A stretch of DNA of 64,000 bases from Rhodanobacter sp. FDAARGOS 1247 (GCF_016889805.1 NZ_CP069535.1:3534001-3598000), one strand, 5' to 3'. Positions 8,069-16,637 are shown, counted from the stretch's first letter. Program-made: numbers and translations. The notes: a model not told the origin generated them from the sequence alone.

Positions 8069-10348
8069 ATGGGCACGATGGATGTCTCGTACCTGATCGA
8101 CCCGCTCAACGACGCGCAGCGCGAAGCCGTCTGCGCCCCGCCCGGCCATTACCTGGTGCTCGCCGGCGCCGGCTCGGGCAAGACCCGCGTGCTGACCCAC
8201 CGCATCGGCTGGCTGACCCAGGCCGAACGCGTACCGCCGTGGGCGATCCTCGCCGTCACCTTCACCAACAAGGCGGCGGGCGAGATGCGCGCGCGGCTGG
8301 AGGCGCTGATCCCCGGCGGCACCCAGGGCCTCACCGTGGGCACCTTCCACGGCATCGCGCACCGGTTGCTGCGCCGGCACTGGCGCGAAGCCGGACTGCC
8401 GGAGACGTTCCAGATCCTCGATTCGGACGACCAGCTGCGGCTGGTGAAACGGGTGGTCGCCGGGCTGGGCCTGGATGACGCGAAGTACCCGCCGCGGCAG
8501 GCCATGTGGCAGATCAACCACTGGAAGGACGAAGGCAAGCGCCCGGACGGCATCGAGCATCGCGATCACCCGGTCACGCAGACCTTCGTCAACATCTACA
8601 AGGCCTACGAGGACGCCTGCCGCCGTGCCGGCCTGGTCGATTTCGGCGAGCTGTTGCTGCGCGCGCACGAATTGTGGCTGAAGCATCCCGCCGTGCTGGA
8701 GCACTACCAGCAACGCTGGCGCCACCTGCTGGTCGACGAGTTCCAGGACACCAACACGCTGCAATACGCCTGGATACGCGTGCTGGCCGGCGCCACCGGC
8801 CAGGTCTTCGCGGTCGGCGACGACGACCAGTCGATCTACGGCTGGCGCGGCGCCAGGGTGGAGAACATGACGCAGTTCCTGCGCGACTTCCCCGGCGCGC
8901 GCACGATCAAGCTGGAACAGAACTACCGCTCCACCTCGACCATCCTGAAAGCCGCCAACAGCGTGATCCAGCGCAACGGCAGCCGCCTGGGCAAGGAGTT
9001 GTGGACGGCCGGCGACGACGGCGAACGCATCGCGCTGTACGCGGCCTACAACGAGCAGGACGAGGCGCGCTTCGTGATCGAGCGCATCCGCGAGTACATC
9101 GACGAGCACGGCTCGGCGAAGGACTGCGCGATCCTGTATCGCTCCAACGCGCAATCACGCAACTTCGAGGAGCAGCTGGTCCAGCGCAACATCGGCTACC
9201 GCGTCTACGGCGGCCAGCGCTTCTTCGAGCGCGCCGAGGTGAAGGACGCGCTGGCCTATCTGCGCCTCACCGCGAACCGGCACGACGACGCCGCGTTCGA
9301 GCGCGCGGTGAACACCCCGCCCCGCGGCATCGGCGATCGCACGCTGGATGTACTGCGCCGCCGCGCCCGCCACGACGATACGTCAATGTGGGAAGCAGCG
9401 CTGCTTGAGCTGGCCGGCGGCAGCGAACTGGCTGGGCGGGCGAAGAACGCGGTGAAGGCGTTCCTGGCGCTGATCGACGGGATGGCGCGCAGCTTCGCGG
9501 GCATCGGGAATGGGGAAGCGGGAATCGGAGAAGCCGATGCCGCGCTTCCCGCTGTTGATCCTCCCATGCCCGACTCCCCATTCCCGACTCCCGGCCTCAC
9601 CCTGGCCGAACAGATCGACCACGCGATCACCCACACCGGCTTGCGCGATTTCTACGAGAAGGACTCGCGCGGCAATGCCGAGTCGCGGGTGGAAAACCTG
9701 GACGAACTGGTCAACGTGGCCAGCCGCTTCGAGCGCACCGCCGAGGACATCGACGCGGGCCTGAGCGAACTCTCCGCGTTCCTGTCCCACGCCACCCTGG
9801 AAGCGGGCGAGAACCAGGGCGAAGCCTGGGACGATTGCGTGCAGCTGATGACGCTGCATTCGGCCAAGGGGCTGGAGTTTCCGGTGGTGTTCCTGGTCGG
9901 CATGGAGGAAGGCCTGTTCCCCAGCCAGCGTTCGGTCGACGACGAAGGCCGGCTGGAGGAGGAACGCCGGCTCGCCTACGTGGGCATCACCCGCGCCCGC
10001 GAAAGGCTGGTGGTCACCCACGCCGAATCGCGTCGCATGCACGGCACCGAGATGCTGGCACGACCGTCGCGTTTCCTCGGCGAAATGCCGGCCGAACTGA
10101 TCGACGAAGTGCGCCCGCGCGTACACGTGACCCGACCGATGTACAGCGGCCGTCCGCGCGAAACATCGTCGTCGCTGGAAGAAACGCTGCCGGTGAAACT
10201 CGGCCAGCGCGTCAGCCACCCCAGCTTCGGCGAAGGCGTGGTGGTCAGCGCCGAGGGCAGCGGGGCGCACACCCGGCTGCAGATCAATTTCGAAGGCGTG
10301 GGCAGCAAGTGGCTGGTGGCCGCCTACGCGAATCTGACGACGCTGTAG
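8069..10348 (+). CDS. uvrD: ATP-dependent DNA helicase UvrD
   Basis: This superfamily 1A 3'-5' helicase acts in nucleotide excision and mismatch repair. Walker A AGAGSGKTR is at residues 32-40, the Walker B box DEFQDTN near 223, GDDDQSIYGWRGA near 250, and motif V/VI TLHSAKGLEFPVVFL and YVGITRARERL near 594-645. At 759 residues it is about 30-40 longer than E. coli UvrD. The excess lies near 477-509 in the 2B region, where a palindromic GGGAATCGGG-type repeat is read in frame. Translation may begin at 8069 or at the ATG at 8078 (MDVSYL). It converges with hemY with only 5 bases between stops. Confidence 0.93.
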   Translation: MGTMDVSYLIDPLNDAQREAVCAPPGHYLVLAGAGSGKTRVLTHRIGWLTQAERVPPWAILAVTFTNKAAGEMRARLEALIPGGTQGLTVGTFHGIAHRLLRRHWREAGLPETFQILDSDDQLRLVKRVVAGLGLDDAKYPPRQAMWQINHWKDEGKRPDGIEHRDHPVTQTFVNIYKAYEDACRRAGLVDFGELLLRAHELWLKHPAVLEHYQQRWRHLLVDEFQDTNTLQYAWIRVLAGATGQVFAVGDDDQSIYGWRGARVENMTQFLRDFPGARTIKLEQNYRSTSTILKAANSVIQRNGSRLGKELWTAGDDGERIALYAAYNEQDEARFVIERIREYIDEHGSAKDCAILYRSNAQSRNFEEQLVQRNIGYRVYGGQRFFERAEVKDALAYLRLTANRHDDAAFERAVNTPPRGIGDRTLDVLRRRARHDDTSMWEAALLELAGGSELAGRAKNAVKAFLALIDGMARSFAGIGNGEAGIGEADAALPAVDPPMPDSPFPTPGLTLAEQIDHAITHTGLRDFYEKDSRGNAESRVENLDELVNVASRFERTAEDIDAGLSELSAFLSHATLEAGENQGEAWDDCVQLMTLHSAKGLEFPVVFLVGMEEGLFPSQRSVDDEGRLEEERRLAYVGITRARERLVVTHAESRRMHGTEMLARPSRFLGEMPAELIDEVRPRVHVTRPMYSGRPRETSSSLEETLPVKLGQRVSHPSFGEGVVVSAEGSGAHTRLQINFEGVGSKWLVAAYANLTTL
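9499..9592. repeat. Palindromic GGGAATCGGG-type repeat inside uvrD
   Basis: The 30 bases at 9499-9528 and the reverse complement of 9563-9592 match at 24 of 30 positions, making a long imperfect hairpin built of GGGAATSGGG units. The insert stays in frame and gives a Gly/Ala/Pro-rich loop in UvrD. Such units are common between genes in xanthomonads, so this looks like a dispersed repeat captured by a coding sequence. Confidence 0.7.
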
Positions 10349-10353
10349 CGGCG

Positions 10354-11610
10354 TTACCCGGGCAAGCGCGGCAGCCCGTGCGCGTCACGCTCCTCGATCG
10401 CGATCGGATGCGTGTCCGGCTGCATCGGACTGGCGGTCTGCGCCAGCGGCGTGACGACGTCACCACGGGTGAACGCCAGCGCGTTGCGATAGCAGCGTTG
10501 CGCCTGGGCGGCGTCACCCTGGCCGGCGAAAGTGTCGCCCAGTGCTTCCCACGCGGCGGCGCCCGGCGCCAGCGCCAGGGAGCGCTGCAGGTACTGGTGG
10601 GCCTTGCCCCAGACCTTCAGCCGCACGCACATGCGGCCCAGCGTGAGCAGCAGGTTGGCGTCGTTCGGATGCGCGTCCAGCCAGCCTTCGGCGCGACGCA
10701 GGCGCGCCTCCACGTCATCGCCGGACAGGCTGCCGTAGGTTTCGATCAGCAACGGCGACCACTCGCGGCGCAGCGCGGATTCCACTTCATCCATGGCCGG
10801 CAGGGTCAGGCCGAAACCGGCGGCGCGACGCGCGTAGGCATCGATCACGGCCGGCACCCGCCGCTGCGGCTTGGGCCATTGCGACCACATCGCGTTCAGC
10901 GTGGCCCCGTCGGGCGTGGCGTTCAGCGTGGCAACCAGCACCTGCGCCTCCAGCGCGGCATAGGCACGATGACCCAGCGCGCCGCTCTTCTGCAGCGGCG
11001 CCAGCGCCTCGCGGGCGCGACGGGCGTCGCCGGTGGCCAGCGCAGCCTGCACCAGTTCGCGCCAGCCGCCGGGAGTCAGCGTGCCCTTGTCCGATTCGGG
11101 CAGCAGCAGGGCCAGCGCTTCGGCCGGCTTGCCTTCGCGACGCAGCACGCGGGCGCGCAACACCCGTGCGGCCTGCGGCACCGATTGCGCCGCCTGGTCC
11201 AGCGCCTCCAGCGCGCGGCCGGGTTCGCCACGGCGCAAAGCGGCTTCGGCCGAGGCGAGCAGGGCCGGACCACGCAGGCTGTCCAGCCGCGAGGCACGAT
11301 TGAGATCGCGTTCGGCATCGCCGTGGCGACCTTCGATCAGCGCGATCAGACCAGCGCCGAGGCGCTGCTGGCTGAGTCGCCGATGCCGCCGCGAGAGCGC
11401 GCCGAACGGCCAGCGCAACAGGCGCCACAAGGTGGTCAGCACGGCCCACGCCAGCAGCAGGATCACCAGCGCGGCGACCACCGTGGTTTCGATCTTCCAG
11501 CCACGCAGGCGCAGCAGCACGTAGCCGGGGTCCTGCGCCACCCAGTGCCAGCCAAACGCGGCCAGCGCGGCGGCGAGCACCGCCAGCAACACTCCGTACC
11601 AGAGCCTCAT
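10354..11610 (-). CDS. hemY: HemY-type heme biosynthesis-associated membrane protein
   Basis: The 418-residue protein has two N-terminal membrane segments (about 5-25 and 40-65) followed by a TPR-rich helical domain with repeated Ala/Leu/Arg motifs. This is the gammaproteobacterial HemY_N plus TPR layout. Despite the name it is not protoporphyrinogen oxidase; it is thought to scaffold or regulate late tetrapyrrole synthesis at the inner membrane. It is the last gene of hemD-hemX-hemY, and its ATG overlaps the hemX stop (ATGA), implying translational coupling. Confidence 0.88.
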   Translation of the reverse strand: MRLWYGVLLAVLAAALAAFGWHWVAQDPGYVLLRLRGWKIETTVVAALVILLLAWAVLTTLWRLLRWPFGALSRRHRRLSQQRLGAGLIALIEGRHGDAERDLNRASRLDSLRGPALLASAEAALRRGEPGRALEALDQAAQSVPQAARVLRARVLRREGKPAEALALLLPESDKGTLTPGGWRELVQAALATGDARRAREALAPLQKSGALGHRAYAALEAQVLVATLNATPDGATLNAMWSQWPKPQRRVPAVIDAYARRAAGFGLTLPAMDEVESALRREWSPLLIETYGSLSGDDVEARLRRAEGWLDAHPNDANLLLTLGRMCVRLKVWGKAHQYLQRSLALAPGAAAWEALGDTFAGQGDAAQAQRCYRNALAFTRGDVVTPLAQTASPMQPDTHPIAIEERDAHGLPRLPG

Positions 11611-12761
11611 GGCTGCGCCTCGGCCGGCGCTGCGCTGCTGCTGGACGATGCCGGGCCCAGTGCATGCACCGCGCGCAGGTTGCGCAGTTCGGTCAGCGCG
11701 GCGCCGAGCTGTACCGACGGCTTCGCCGGCAATTGCGCCGCCAGTTGCCGCAGCGTGGTGCGTGCCTGCTGCACGGCGGGCGCAGCGGCGTCGAACTGGC
11801 TGGCCAGGGCGGCGTCCGCGCGCTGCAGGGCTGCGGCGTAATCCTTGCTGTCGTAGGCCAGCAACGCTGCCTGCGCCTGCGCCAGGTCGAGCGTCGCCAG
11901 CTCGCGGGCGAGACGCGCGTCGGCGACGGCCAGCGGCGCGCCGTTGTCACGCTGCACGCTGACCACGCTGGCCAGCGCGCGACGAATCCGCGACCACGTG
12001 TCGGTGCCGACGGCGGTGCCGCTGTCCAGCGGCTTCAGCGGCAGCGTGGCCAGCTCGCCACGCAAGGCCAGCAACTGTTGCAGCGCGGCGGCCTGGCTGG
12101 CCGGCTGGCTCCTGGCCAGGGCCTCGCGCTCGGCTTCGATGCTCTGGCGCAGCCCGCCGAACGCGCCGTCGTTGACCGCGGCCAGGGTCTGGTCGGCCAG
12201 CGCATAGGCGGCCGCCGCGCCCTGCGCGTCGTGGAACAGCGTGTAGCGTTCGCTGGCCATGCGCAGCAGCGATTCGGTTTCGTCCAGCAACATGCCGTCA
12301 TGGCCACTGAGACTCTTCTCGGCAAGCCTGGCCACCGCGTCCTCGACATGGCGGGTCCGTTCGGCCTGGCCCAGCAATTCCTCGCGCAGCGAACGGTTGA
12401 CCTGGGCCGCATCGTCCAGCCGCTGGTTGAGGCTGCCGCGCTGCTCGCCCATGGCGGTCAGGGTGGTCTCCAGGGTCTCCACGCGCTGCTGCAGGCTGGC
12501 CACGTTCCGCGTGTCGACCGCCGCGCCCTGCTCCTGCTGCCACTGGCGCCAGCCGACGTAGCCGGACGCGCCCACCGCGATCAGCGCCAGCAGGATCGCC
12601 AGCGCCAGCGTGCCGCCACCACGGGGGCGTGGTGCGGGGCGATGGGAAGCCGGCCGTGTCGGGCGCAGCGGCGGTTCGACCAGCACCGCATCGGGCGCGA
12701 CGGGTGCGGAACGGGCGCCCTCGGGCGCGGCGGGCTCGTTGGGCATGTCGTGGTTGCTCAT
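11607..12761 (-). CDS. hemX: HemX-like uroporphyrinogen III methylase-related protein
   Basis: The 384-residue protein begins with a Pro/Ala-rich cytoplasmic tail and a single membrane anchor (about 48-70, LALAILLALIAVGASGYVGW). A coiled coil (about 80-135) and an alpha-helical periplasmic domain rich in Ala, Gln and Leu follow. This is the HemX family, named as a uroporphyrinogen-III C-methyltransferase by position but lacking SAM-binding motifs. It is likely a membrane scaffold working with HemY. It overlaps hemY by 4 bases and follows hemD after 58 bases. Confidence 0.85.
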   Translation of the reverse strand: MSNHDMPNEPAAPEGARSAPVAPDAVLVEPPLRPTRPASHRPAPRPRGGGTLALAILLALIAVGASGYVGWRQWQQEQGAAVDTRNVASLQQRVETLETTLTAMGEQRGSLNQRLDDAAQVNRSLREELLGQAERTRHVEDAVARLAEKSLSGHDGMLLDETESLLRMASERYTLFHDAQGAAAAYALADQTLAAVNDGAFGGLRQSIEAEREALARSQPASQAAALQQLLALRGELATLPLKPLDSGTAVGTDTWSRIRRALASVVSVQRDNGAPLAVADARLARELATLDLAQAQAALLAYDSKDYAAALQRADAALASQFDAAAPAVQQARTTLRQLAAQLPAKPSVQLGAALTELRNLRAVHALGPASSSSSAAPAEAQP

Positions 12762-12819
12762 GAGCGCATGCTAGCAGCCCATACGCGCGCGTTCGTAGCA
12801 CGCGGATGTGAAGATTCCC

Positions 12820-13617
12820 TCAACCGGCCGTACCGGCCTCGGCCAGCAGGTCGGCCGATACCGCCGAAGCCGCCACGCGGATGCGCCGGAACCCGGCCGC
12901 GCGCGCCGCCTCGGCCAGGCGCTCGCTGCTGACCACCGCGGTGGCCGCGCACAATCGCGCCCATGCCGGCGCCGGCAGCAACTGCTGCAGGTTGTGCAGG
13001 GCCTCGGCACTGGACAGCAGCACCCGCGCCGAGGCGGGCAGCTGAAGCAGCGCTTCCACGTGACGACGATCGGGTCGCGGCGGCACGCGATGGTAGACAT
13101 GCAGCTCGCGCAGACGCGCGCCCCGCGCCGCGAGCTGCTCGCGCAACACGCCGCGACCACCCGGCGCGCCGATCAGGGCCACCCGGCGTCCGCGCAACGA
13201 CTGCAGTTGGGGAAGTTCCAGCAGCCCCTCGCTGTCCTGCCGACGCGGGGCCAGCGGCGCGGCGACACCGTGTCGACGCAGGGCTTGCGCGGTGCCCTGG
13301 CCCACCGCCAGGACGCACGCGGCGGTGCGCAGCGGCAGCAGCGCCGCGGCATGACGGACCGCGGCGGGGCTGGTGAACACGATCAACTCGTCGGCCAGCG
13401 CGGCGCGCATGCTCGCACGCACCGCCTCCGCATCGGGTGCGGCACGCAAGCCCATTCCGGGCAGGCGCAACGGCACGCCGCCCAGCGCGCGCACCTTCCG
13501 CGCCAGCGCGGAGGCGGTACCCGCCGGACGGGTGATCACCACGATCCGGCCATGCAGGTCTGGGGTTTTCCGGCTGGATGGTTGCTGCATCCGTATACCG
13601 CGCACGCTCACTGTCAT
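12820..13617 (-). CDS. hemD: Uroporphyrinogen-III synthase
   Basis: HemD closes and inverts ring D of hydroxymethylbilane to give uroporphyrinogen III, the branch point to heme, siroheme and cobalamin. The 265-residue sequence shows the family signs: VVITRPAGTASALARKVRALG near the N-terminus, IVFTSPAAVRHA, an internal VGQGTAQALRRHGV, and ARVLLSSAEALHNL. The family is poorly conserved, but the position ahead of hemX-hemY makes the call firm. hemC is not in the window. An ATG at 13590 is an alternative start. A palindromic element (13640-13926) sits just upstream, where the promoter should be. Confidence 0.88.
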   Translation of the reverse strand: MTVSVRGIRMQQPSSRKTPDLHGRIVVITRPAGTASALARKVRALGGVPLRLPGMGLRAAPDAEAVRASMRAALADELIVFTSPAAVRHAAALLPLRTAACVLAVGQGTAQALRRHGVAAPLAPRRQDSEGLLELPQLQSLRGRRVALIGAPGGRGVLREQLAARGARLRELHVYHRVPPRPDRRHVEALLQLPASARVLLSSAEALHNLQQLLPAPAWARLCAATAVVSSERLAEAARAAGFRRIRVAASAVSADLLAEAGTAG

Positions 13618-13639
13618 GGCTCCAGTGTAGCGGTGGCTC

Positions 13640-13926
13640 AGGATGTTCTGATCTATTCAGCGCAGGCGGCATGACGTCCAGAAGGCCCGCAGGTGGCAGC
13701 GCGCGGTGCCGGCAAGGCTGGCCGCCTTGGCAAGCCGTGCGCTGCCGCCTGGGGGCCTTCTGGACGTCACCCCATCTTTGTATTCAATCGGTTGGGGCCG
13801 GCTCTGTCTGCCCGCATCTCCGCGGCGCGCCTCCTCGACAGGCCGACGCCTGTCTTCGTCCGCGCACCACCAATCTGCGGGCAGACAGAGCCGGTGACGC
13901 CAGTGCTGAATAGATCAGAGCATCCT
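13640..13926. mobile_element. 287-bp element with terminal inverted repeats and two internal hairpins
   Basis: A 22-bp sequence at 13640-13661 recurs inverted at 13905-13926 with one mismatch. Between them are two further perfect palindromes: 17 bp at 13672-13688 paired with 13753-13769, extended inward by a partly matching arm, and 19 bp at 13798-13816 paired with 13876-13894. No plausible gene lies inside. The bases just outside are also alike (CAGTGTA at 13623-13629 and TACACTG in inverted form at 13928-13934). The design suggests a MITE-like nonautonomous element or a structured RNA; it fills the space between hemD and the divergent thioesterase gene. Confidence 0.6.
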
Positions 13927-13965
13927 TTACACTGCCGGGCTTTCCCCACGCGAATCCCCGATCAC

Positions 13966-14436
13966 GTGAGCAAGACCGAAGCAACCCTGCAGGCACGGCA
14001 ACTGATCCAGTTCATCCGCGACGAGATCCCGCTGGCCCATGCGATGGACCTGGAACTGGCGGACTGCGACGAGCACAGCCTGACCCTGCGCGCGCCGCTG
14101 GCGCCCAACGTCAACGACAAGGGTTGCGCCTTCGGCGGCAGCCTGGTCAGCGTGATGACCTTGAGCGGCTGGGCGCTGGTCGAACTGGCGTTGCGTCGGC
14201 GCGGCACGGACTGCGACGTATTCGTCGCCGAGTCCAGCGTGCGCTACCTGGCGCCGCTGTGGGACGATTTCCACAGCCAGGCGCGACTGGCCGAGGACGC
14301 GGACTGGGCGACGTTCTTCTCCACCCTGGACAACCGCGGCCGTGCGCGCATCGCGATCGACTGCGTGGTGCCCGGCGAGAATGGCGAACCGGCGTGCACC
14401 TTGAACGCGCGCTTCGTGGCCAAACGCCGCGCCTGA
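13966..14436 (+). CDS. YiiD C-terminal-type hotdog thioesterase
   Basis: The product (156 residues from a GTG start) is a hotdog-fold protein of the YiiD_C/thioesterase_put type: APLAPNVNDKGCAFGGSL in the first half, then VFVAESSVRYLAPLWDDF and a C-terminal strand TLNARFVAKRR. It probably hydrolyses an acyl-CoA or acyl-ACP in the cytoplasm; the substrate cannot be read. The frame is open far upstream, but those codons run through the palindromic element, so GTG at 13966 is chosen (VSKTEATLQARQL). The promoter may be provided by or interrupted by the element. Confidence 0.75.
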   Translation: MSKTEATLQARQLIQFIRDEIPLAHAMDLELADCDEHSLTLRAPLAPNVNDKGCAFGGSLVSVMTLSGWALVELALRRRGTDCDVFVAESSVRYLAPLWDDFHSQARLAEDADWATFFSTLDNRGRARIAIDCVVPGENGEPACTLNARFVAKRRA

Positions 14437-14492
14437 GTGGACTGCCTGCGCATCAGGCAGAATGGGCGGGATTTCATCGGGGAGGAAACCAC

Positions 14493-14909
14493 ATGCGCCG
14501 GATGTCCAGTCTTCTGATCGTGCTGTTGTCGGGCCTGCTGCTGGCCGGCTGCGCCACCAAGACCCGCAGCGATGCCCTCACCACCACGCTCAAGGCGTAC
14601 GGCAGCACGCTGCGCTGGGGTGATTTCCAGAGCGCCGCCCAGTTCGTCGAGCCCAAGGTTCGCGCTGCGCATCCGCTGACCTCGCTGCAGCTGGCGCGCT
14701 TCCAGCAGGTGCGGGTCACCGAATACAACGACGATGCAGGCCCGGTGCCGACCGGCGACTTCGACGTGCAGCAGACGGTGGTGATCAACCTGGTCAACAT
14801 CCACAACCAGTCCGAGCGCAGCGTCGTCGACCACCAGACCTGGCATTACGACGAGGCGACCAGGCACTGGTGGCTGACCAGCGGCCTGCCGGACATCACC
14901 CAGGATTGA
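14493..14909 (+). CDS. Small outer-membrane-type lipoprotein of unknown function
   Basis: The 138-residue product has a lipoprotein signal peptide with lipobox LLAGC (Cys at about 20), followed by a soluble domain of about 115 residues with two Trp-rich ends (STLRWGDFQSAAQFV, WHYDEATRHWWLTSGLP). The pattern of a short helical start and beta strands recalls NTF2-like or DUF4440-like folds, but I do not recognise a named family. GGGGAGGA is a good ribosome binding site ahead of the ATG at 14493. Neighbours are a thioesterase gene and a rhodanese-like gene on the same strand. Confidence 0.75.
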   Translation: MRRMSSLLIVLLSGLLLAGCATKTRSDALTTTLKAYGSTLRWGDFQSAAQFVEPKVRAAHPLTSLQLARFQQVRVTEYNDDAGPVPTGDFDVQQTVVINLVNIHNQSERSVVDHQTWHYDEATRHWWLTSGLPDITQD

Positions 14910-14942
14910 GTCGGCGCGGCCGCGCAAGCGGCGGCAACCCCG

Positions 14943-14948
14943 TATAAT
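14943..14948 (+). promoter_or_regulatory. TATAAT box ahead of the rhodanese-like gene
   Basis: A perfect TATAAT lies 47 bases before the ATG at 14996. The GC-rich upstream stretch has no convincing -35 box, so only the -10 element is supported. Confidence 0.4.
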
Positions 14949-14995
14949 TGACGGTTTACCCGAATTGGTGCGATCAAGGCACCTGTGGACTGACG

Positions 14996-15442
14996 ATGAA
15001 CGATTTCCTGCACAAGCTGCCCGAATTTGTCGGCAACCATGTGGCCCTGGTGGCCCTGTTCGCGATCCTGCTGCTGGCATTGATCGTGATGCAGGTCAGC
15101 GCCCTGTTCAGCAAGGTCGGGGAACTGAGCCCCGCCGGCCTGACCCACCTGATCAATCGCGAGAACCCGCTGCTGATCGACCTGTCGGCGATCGCCGAGT
15201 TCGAGAAGATGCACGTGCCCGGCGCGAAACACGTGGCGATGAGCCAGTTCGATCCGGAAAACAAGGATCTGGCCAAGGCGAAGGAGCTGCCGGTGGTGGT
15301 GATGGACAAGGACGGTCGCGGCAATTCGATCAAGGCCGCGCAGCGGCTGGTCAAGGCCGGCTTCGCCAAGGTCCACCGCCTCGACGGCGGCGTGCTGGCC
15401 TGGCACGCGGCGCAATTGCCGGTGGCCAAGGGCAACCGGTAG
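14996..15442 (+). CDS. YibN-like membrane-anchored rhodanese-fold protein
   Basis: The 148-residue protein has an N-terminal membrane anchor (about 13-35, HVALVALFAILLLALIVMQV), then a rhodanese domain: LINRENPLLIDLSAIAEFEKM, MHVPGAKHVAMSQF, and a C-terminal VHRLDGGVLAWHAAQLP. The loop that normally carries the catalytic cysteine reads VVVMDKDGRGNS and has no Cys, so sulfur transfer is unlikely. E. coli YibN has the same topology and a similarly degenerate loop. The start at 14996 is chosen because the anchor begins there. In other genomes this gene leads to grxC-secB; here it does not. Confidence 0.8.
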   Translation: MNDFLHKLPEFVGNHVALVALFAILLLALIVMQVSALFSKVGELSPAGLTHLINRENPLLIDLSAIAEFEKMHVPGAKHVAMSQFDPENKDLAKAKELPVVVMDKDGRGNSIKAAQRLVKAGFAKVHRLDGGVLAWHAAQLPVAKGNR

Positions 15443-15445
15443 AGC

Positions 15446-15526
15446 GAGGAGTGAGTGGAGAAGAGTTAGAAGTGAGAGAGAGCAAGGCTGTTCTCTCTAT
15501 CTTCACTCCTCTTCACTCACTTCTAG
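15446..15526. repeat. GAGTGAG-type imperfect inverted repeat, copy 1
   Basis: The left arm (15446-15484) is purine-only GAGTGAG/AGAAGTGAGAG text and the right arm (15489-15526) is its imperfect complement. Together they form a stem of about 38 bp with a tiny loop. A related copy lies at 52602-52763. It separates two convergent genes, and its right end contains the stop codon of the flavin reductase (15523-15525). Confidence 0.7.
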
Positions 15527-16575
15527 CCGTCGTGGATGCCGGCGCGCCCGGCGATGATCTGCGCCAGCACGTCGGGCGCGTATTCGAACGAGTCGTAGTA
15601 GAGCCGATCCTCCGGCAGGCCGGCGGCGAGGAAGCGCGGATGCGCGGCATCGATCATCGCCGGCGGCCCGCTCATGTACAGGTCGTGGCCTGACAGGTCC
15701 GGCTGGTCGGCCAGCACCGCCTCGTGCACCAGGCCGGTGCGCAAACCCGCCGCGCCGTCCGCGTCGGACACCACCGCGTGGAACGCGAGGTTCGGCAGCT
15801 CGCCCGCCCAGCGTTCGGCCAGCGCGCGCAGGTACAGGTCATCCGCCACGCGCGCGCCCCAGTACACCTGGATGGTGCGACGCGTGCCCAGCGCGATGAA
15901 GTGCTCGACGATCGCCTTCACCGGCGCAAAACCGGTGCCGCCGGCCATGAAGATCATCGGGCGTTCCGAATCCTCGCGCGGCACGAAGGTGCCCAGCGGA
16001 CCTTCCACGCGCAGGTGATCGCCCGGCTTCAGCGTGCTGCTGACCCACGACGTGAAACCGCCGCCGGCCACGTGGCGTACGTGCATCTCGATCATGCCGT
16101 CGGCCTGCGGACCGTTGGCGATCGAGAACGGACGACGCTTGCCGTCTTCCAGCAGCACGTCGACATACTGGCCGGGCAGGCGCTTCAGGCGACGCTCGCC
16201 GCGTGCCGGCAGCAGGCGCAGGCCGGTGACATCCGGCGCCAGCGACCATTTCTCGGTCACCACCATGCCCAGCTGGCGCCGCGCGATGTCCTCCACCGAG
16301 GTGACTTCGCGCGCCTCCAGCAGCAGGTCGGTCGCCGGCACCGCCTGGCACAGCAACACCGCATGGTGGGCCTGCTCGTCCGCATTCAGCGCCAGCGGCG
16401 GATTGCGCGGGTACTCGCAACGCCCGTCCAGCAAGGTGGCCTTGCAGCTGCCGCAGACGCCCGCCCGGCACGAGTAGGGCAAGGCCACGCCCGCCCGTTG
16501 CGCCGCTTCCAGCACGGTTTCGCCCGCGACCACCGAAAACTGGCGGCCGGATGTCTTGAGGGTGATCTTGAACAC
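15523..16575 (-). CDS. 2Fe-2S ferredoxin/FAD-NAD(P)H reductase (CDP-6-deoxyhexulose reductase-like)
   Basis: This 350-residue single-chain electron-transfer protein has an N-terminal plant-type ferredoxin domain (CRAGVCGSC then a distal Cys in LLCQAVP), an FAD-binding barrel (RPFSIANGP), and an NAD-binding domain (IFMAGGTGFAPVKAIVEHF). Such modules pass electrons from NAD(P)H to an oxygenase or reductase; in xanthomonads the gene is often annotated as AscD/CDP-6-deoxy-delta-3,4-glucoseen reductase. No partner oxygenase is next to it. The GTG at 16575 (VFKITLKTSG) is preferred because it fits the ferredoxin fold start. The ATG at 16635 would leave only 2 bases before the divergent gene. Confidence 0.82.
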   Translation of the reverse strand: MFKITLKTSGRQFSVVAGETVLEAAQRAGVALPYSCRAGVCGSCKATLLDGRCEYPRNPPLALNADEQAHHAVLLCQAVPATDLLLEAREVTSVEDIARRQLGMVVTEKWSLAPDVTGLRLLPARGERRLKRLPGQYVDVLLEDGKRRPFSIANGPQADGMIEMHVRHVAGGGFTSWVSSTLKPGDHLRVEGPLGTFVPREDSERPMIFMAGGTGFAPVKAIVEHFIALGTRRTIQVYWGARVADDLYLRALAERWAGELPNLAFHAVVSDADGAAGLRTGLVHEAVLADQPDLSGHDLYMSGPPAMIDAAHPRFLAAGLPEDRLYYDSFEYAPDVLAQIIAGRAGIHDG

Positions 16576-16637
16576 GTGTGCATTGTCGCGGCGATGACCC
16601 CGGACGACAATGCAGGCTCGATCCACGGGAATCAACG

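Noticed and set aside
13693..13965. Longer start for the YiiD-type thioesterase
   Set aside because: It would translate through the palindromic element and has no hotdog similarity; the GTG at 13966 gives a normal-length domain.
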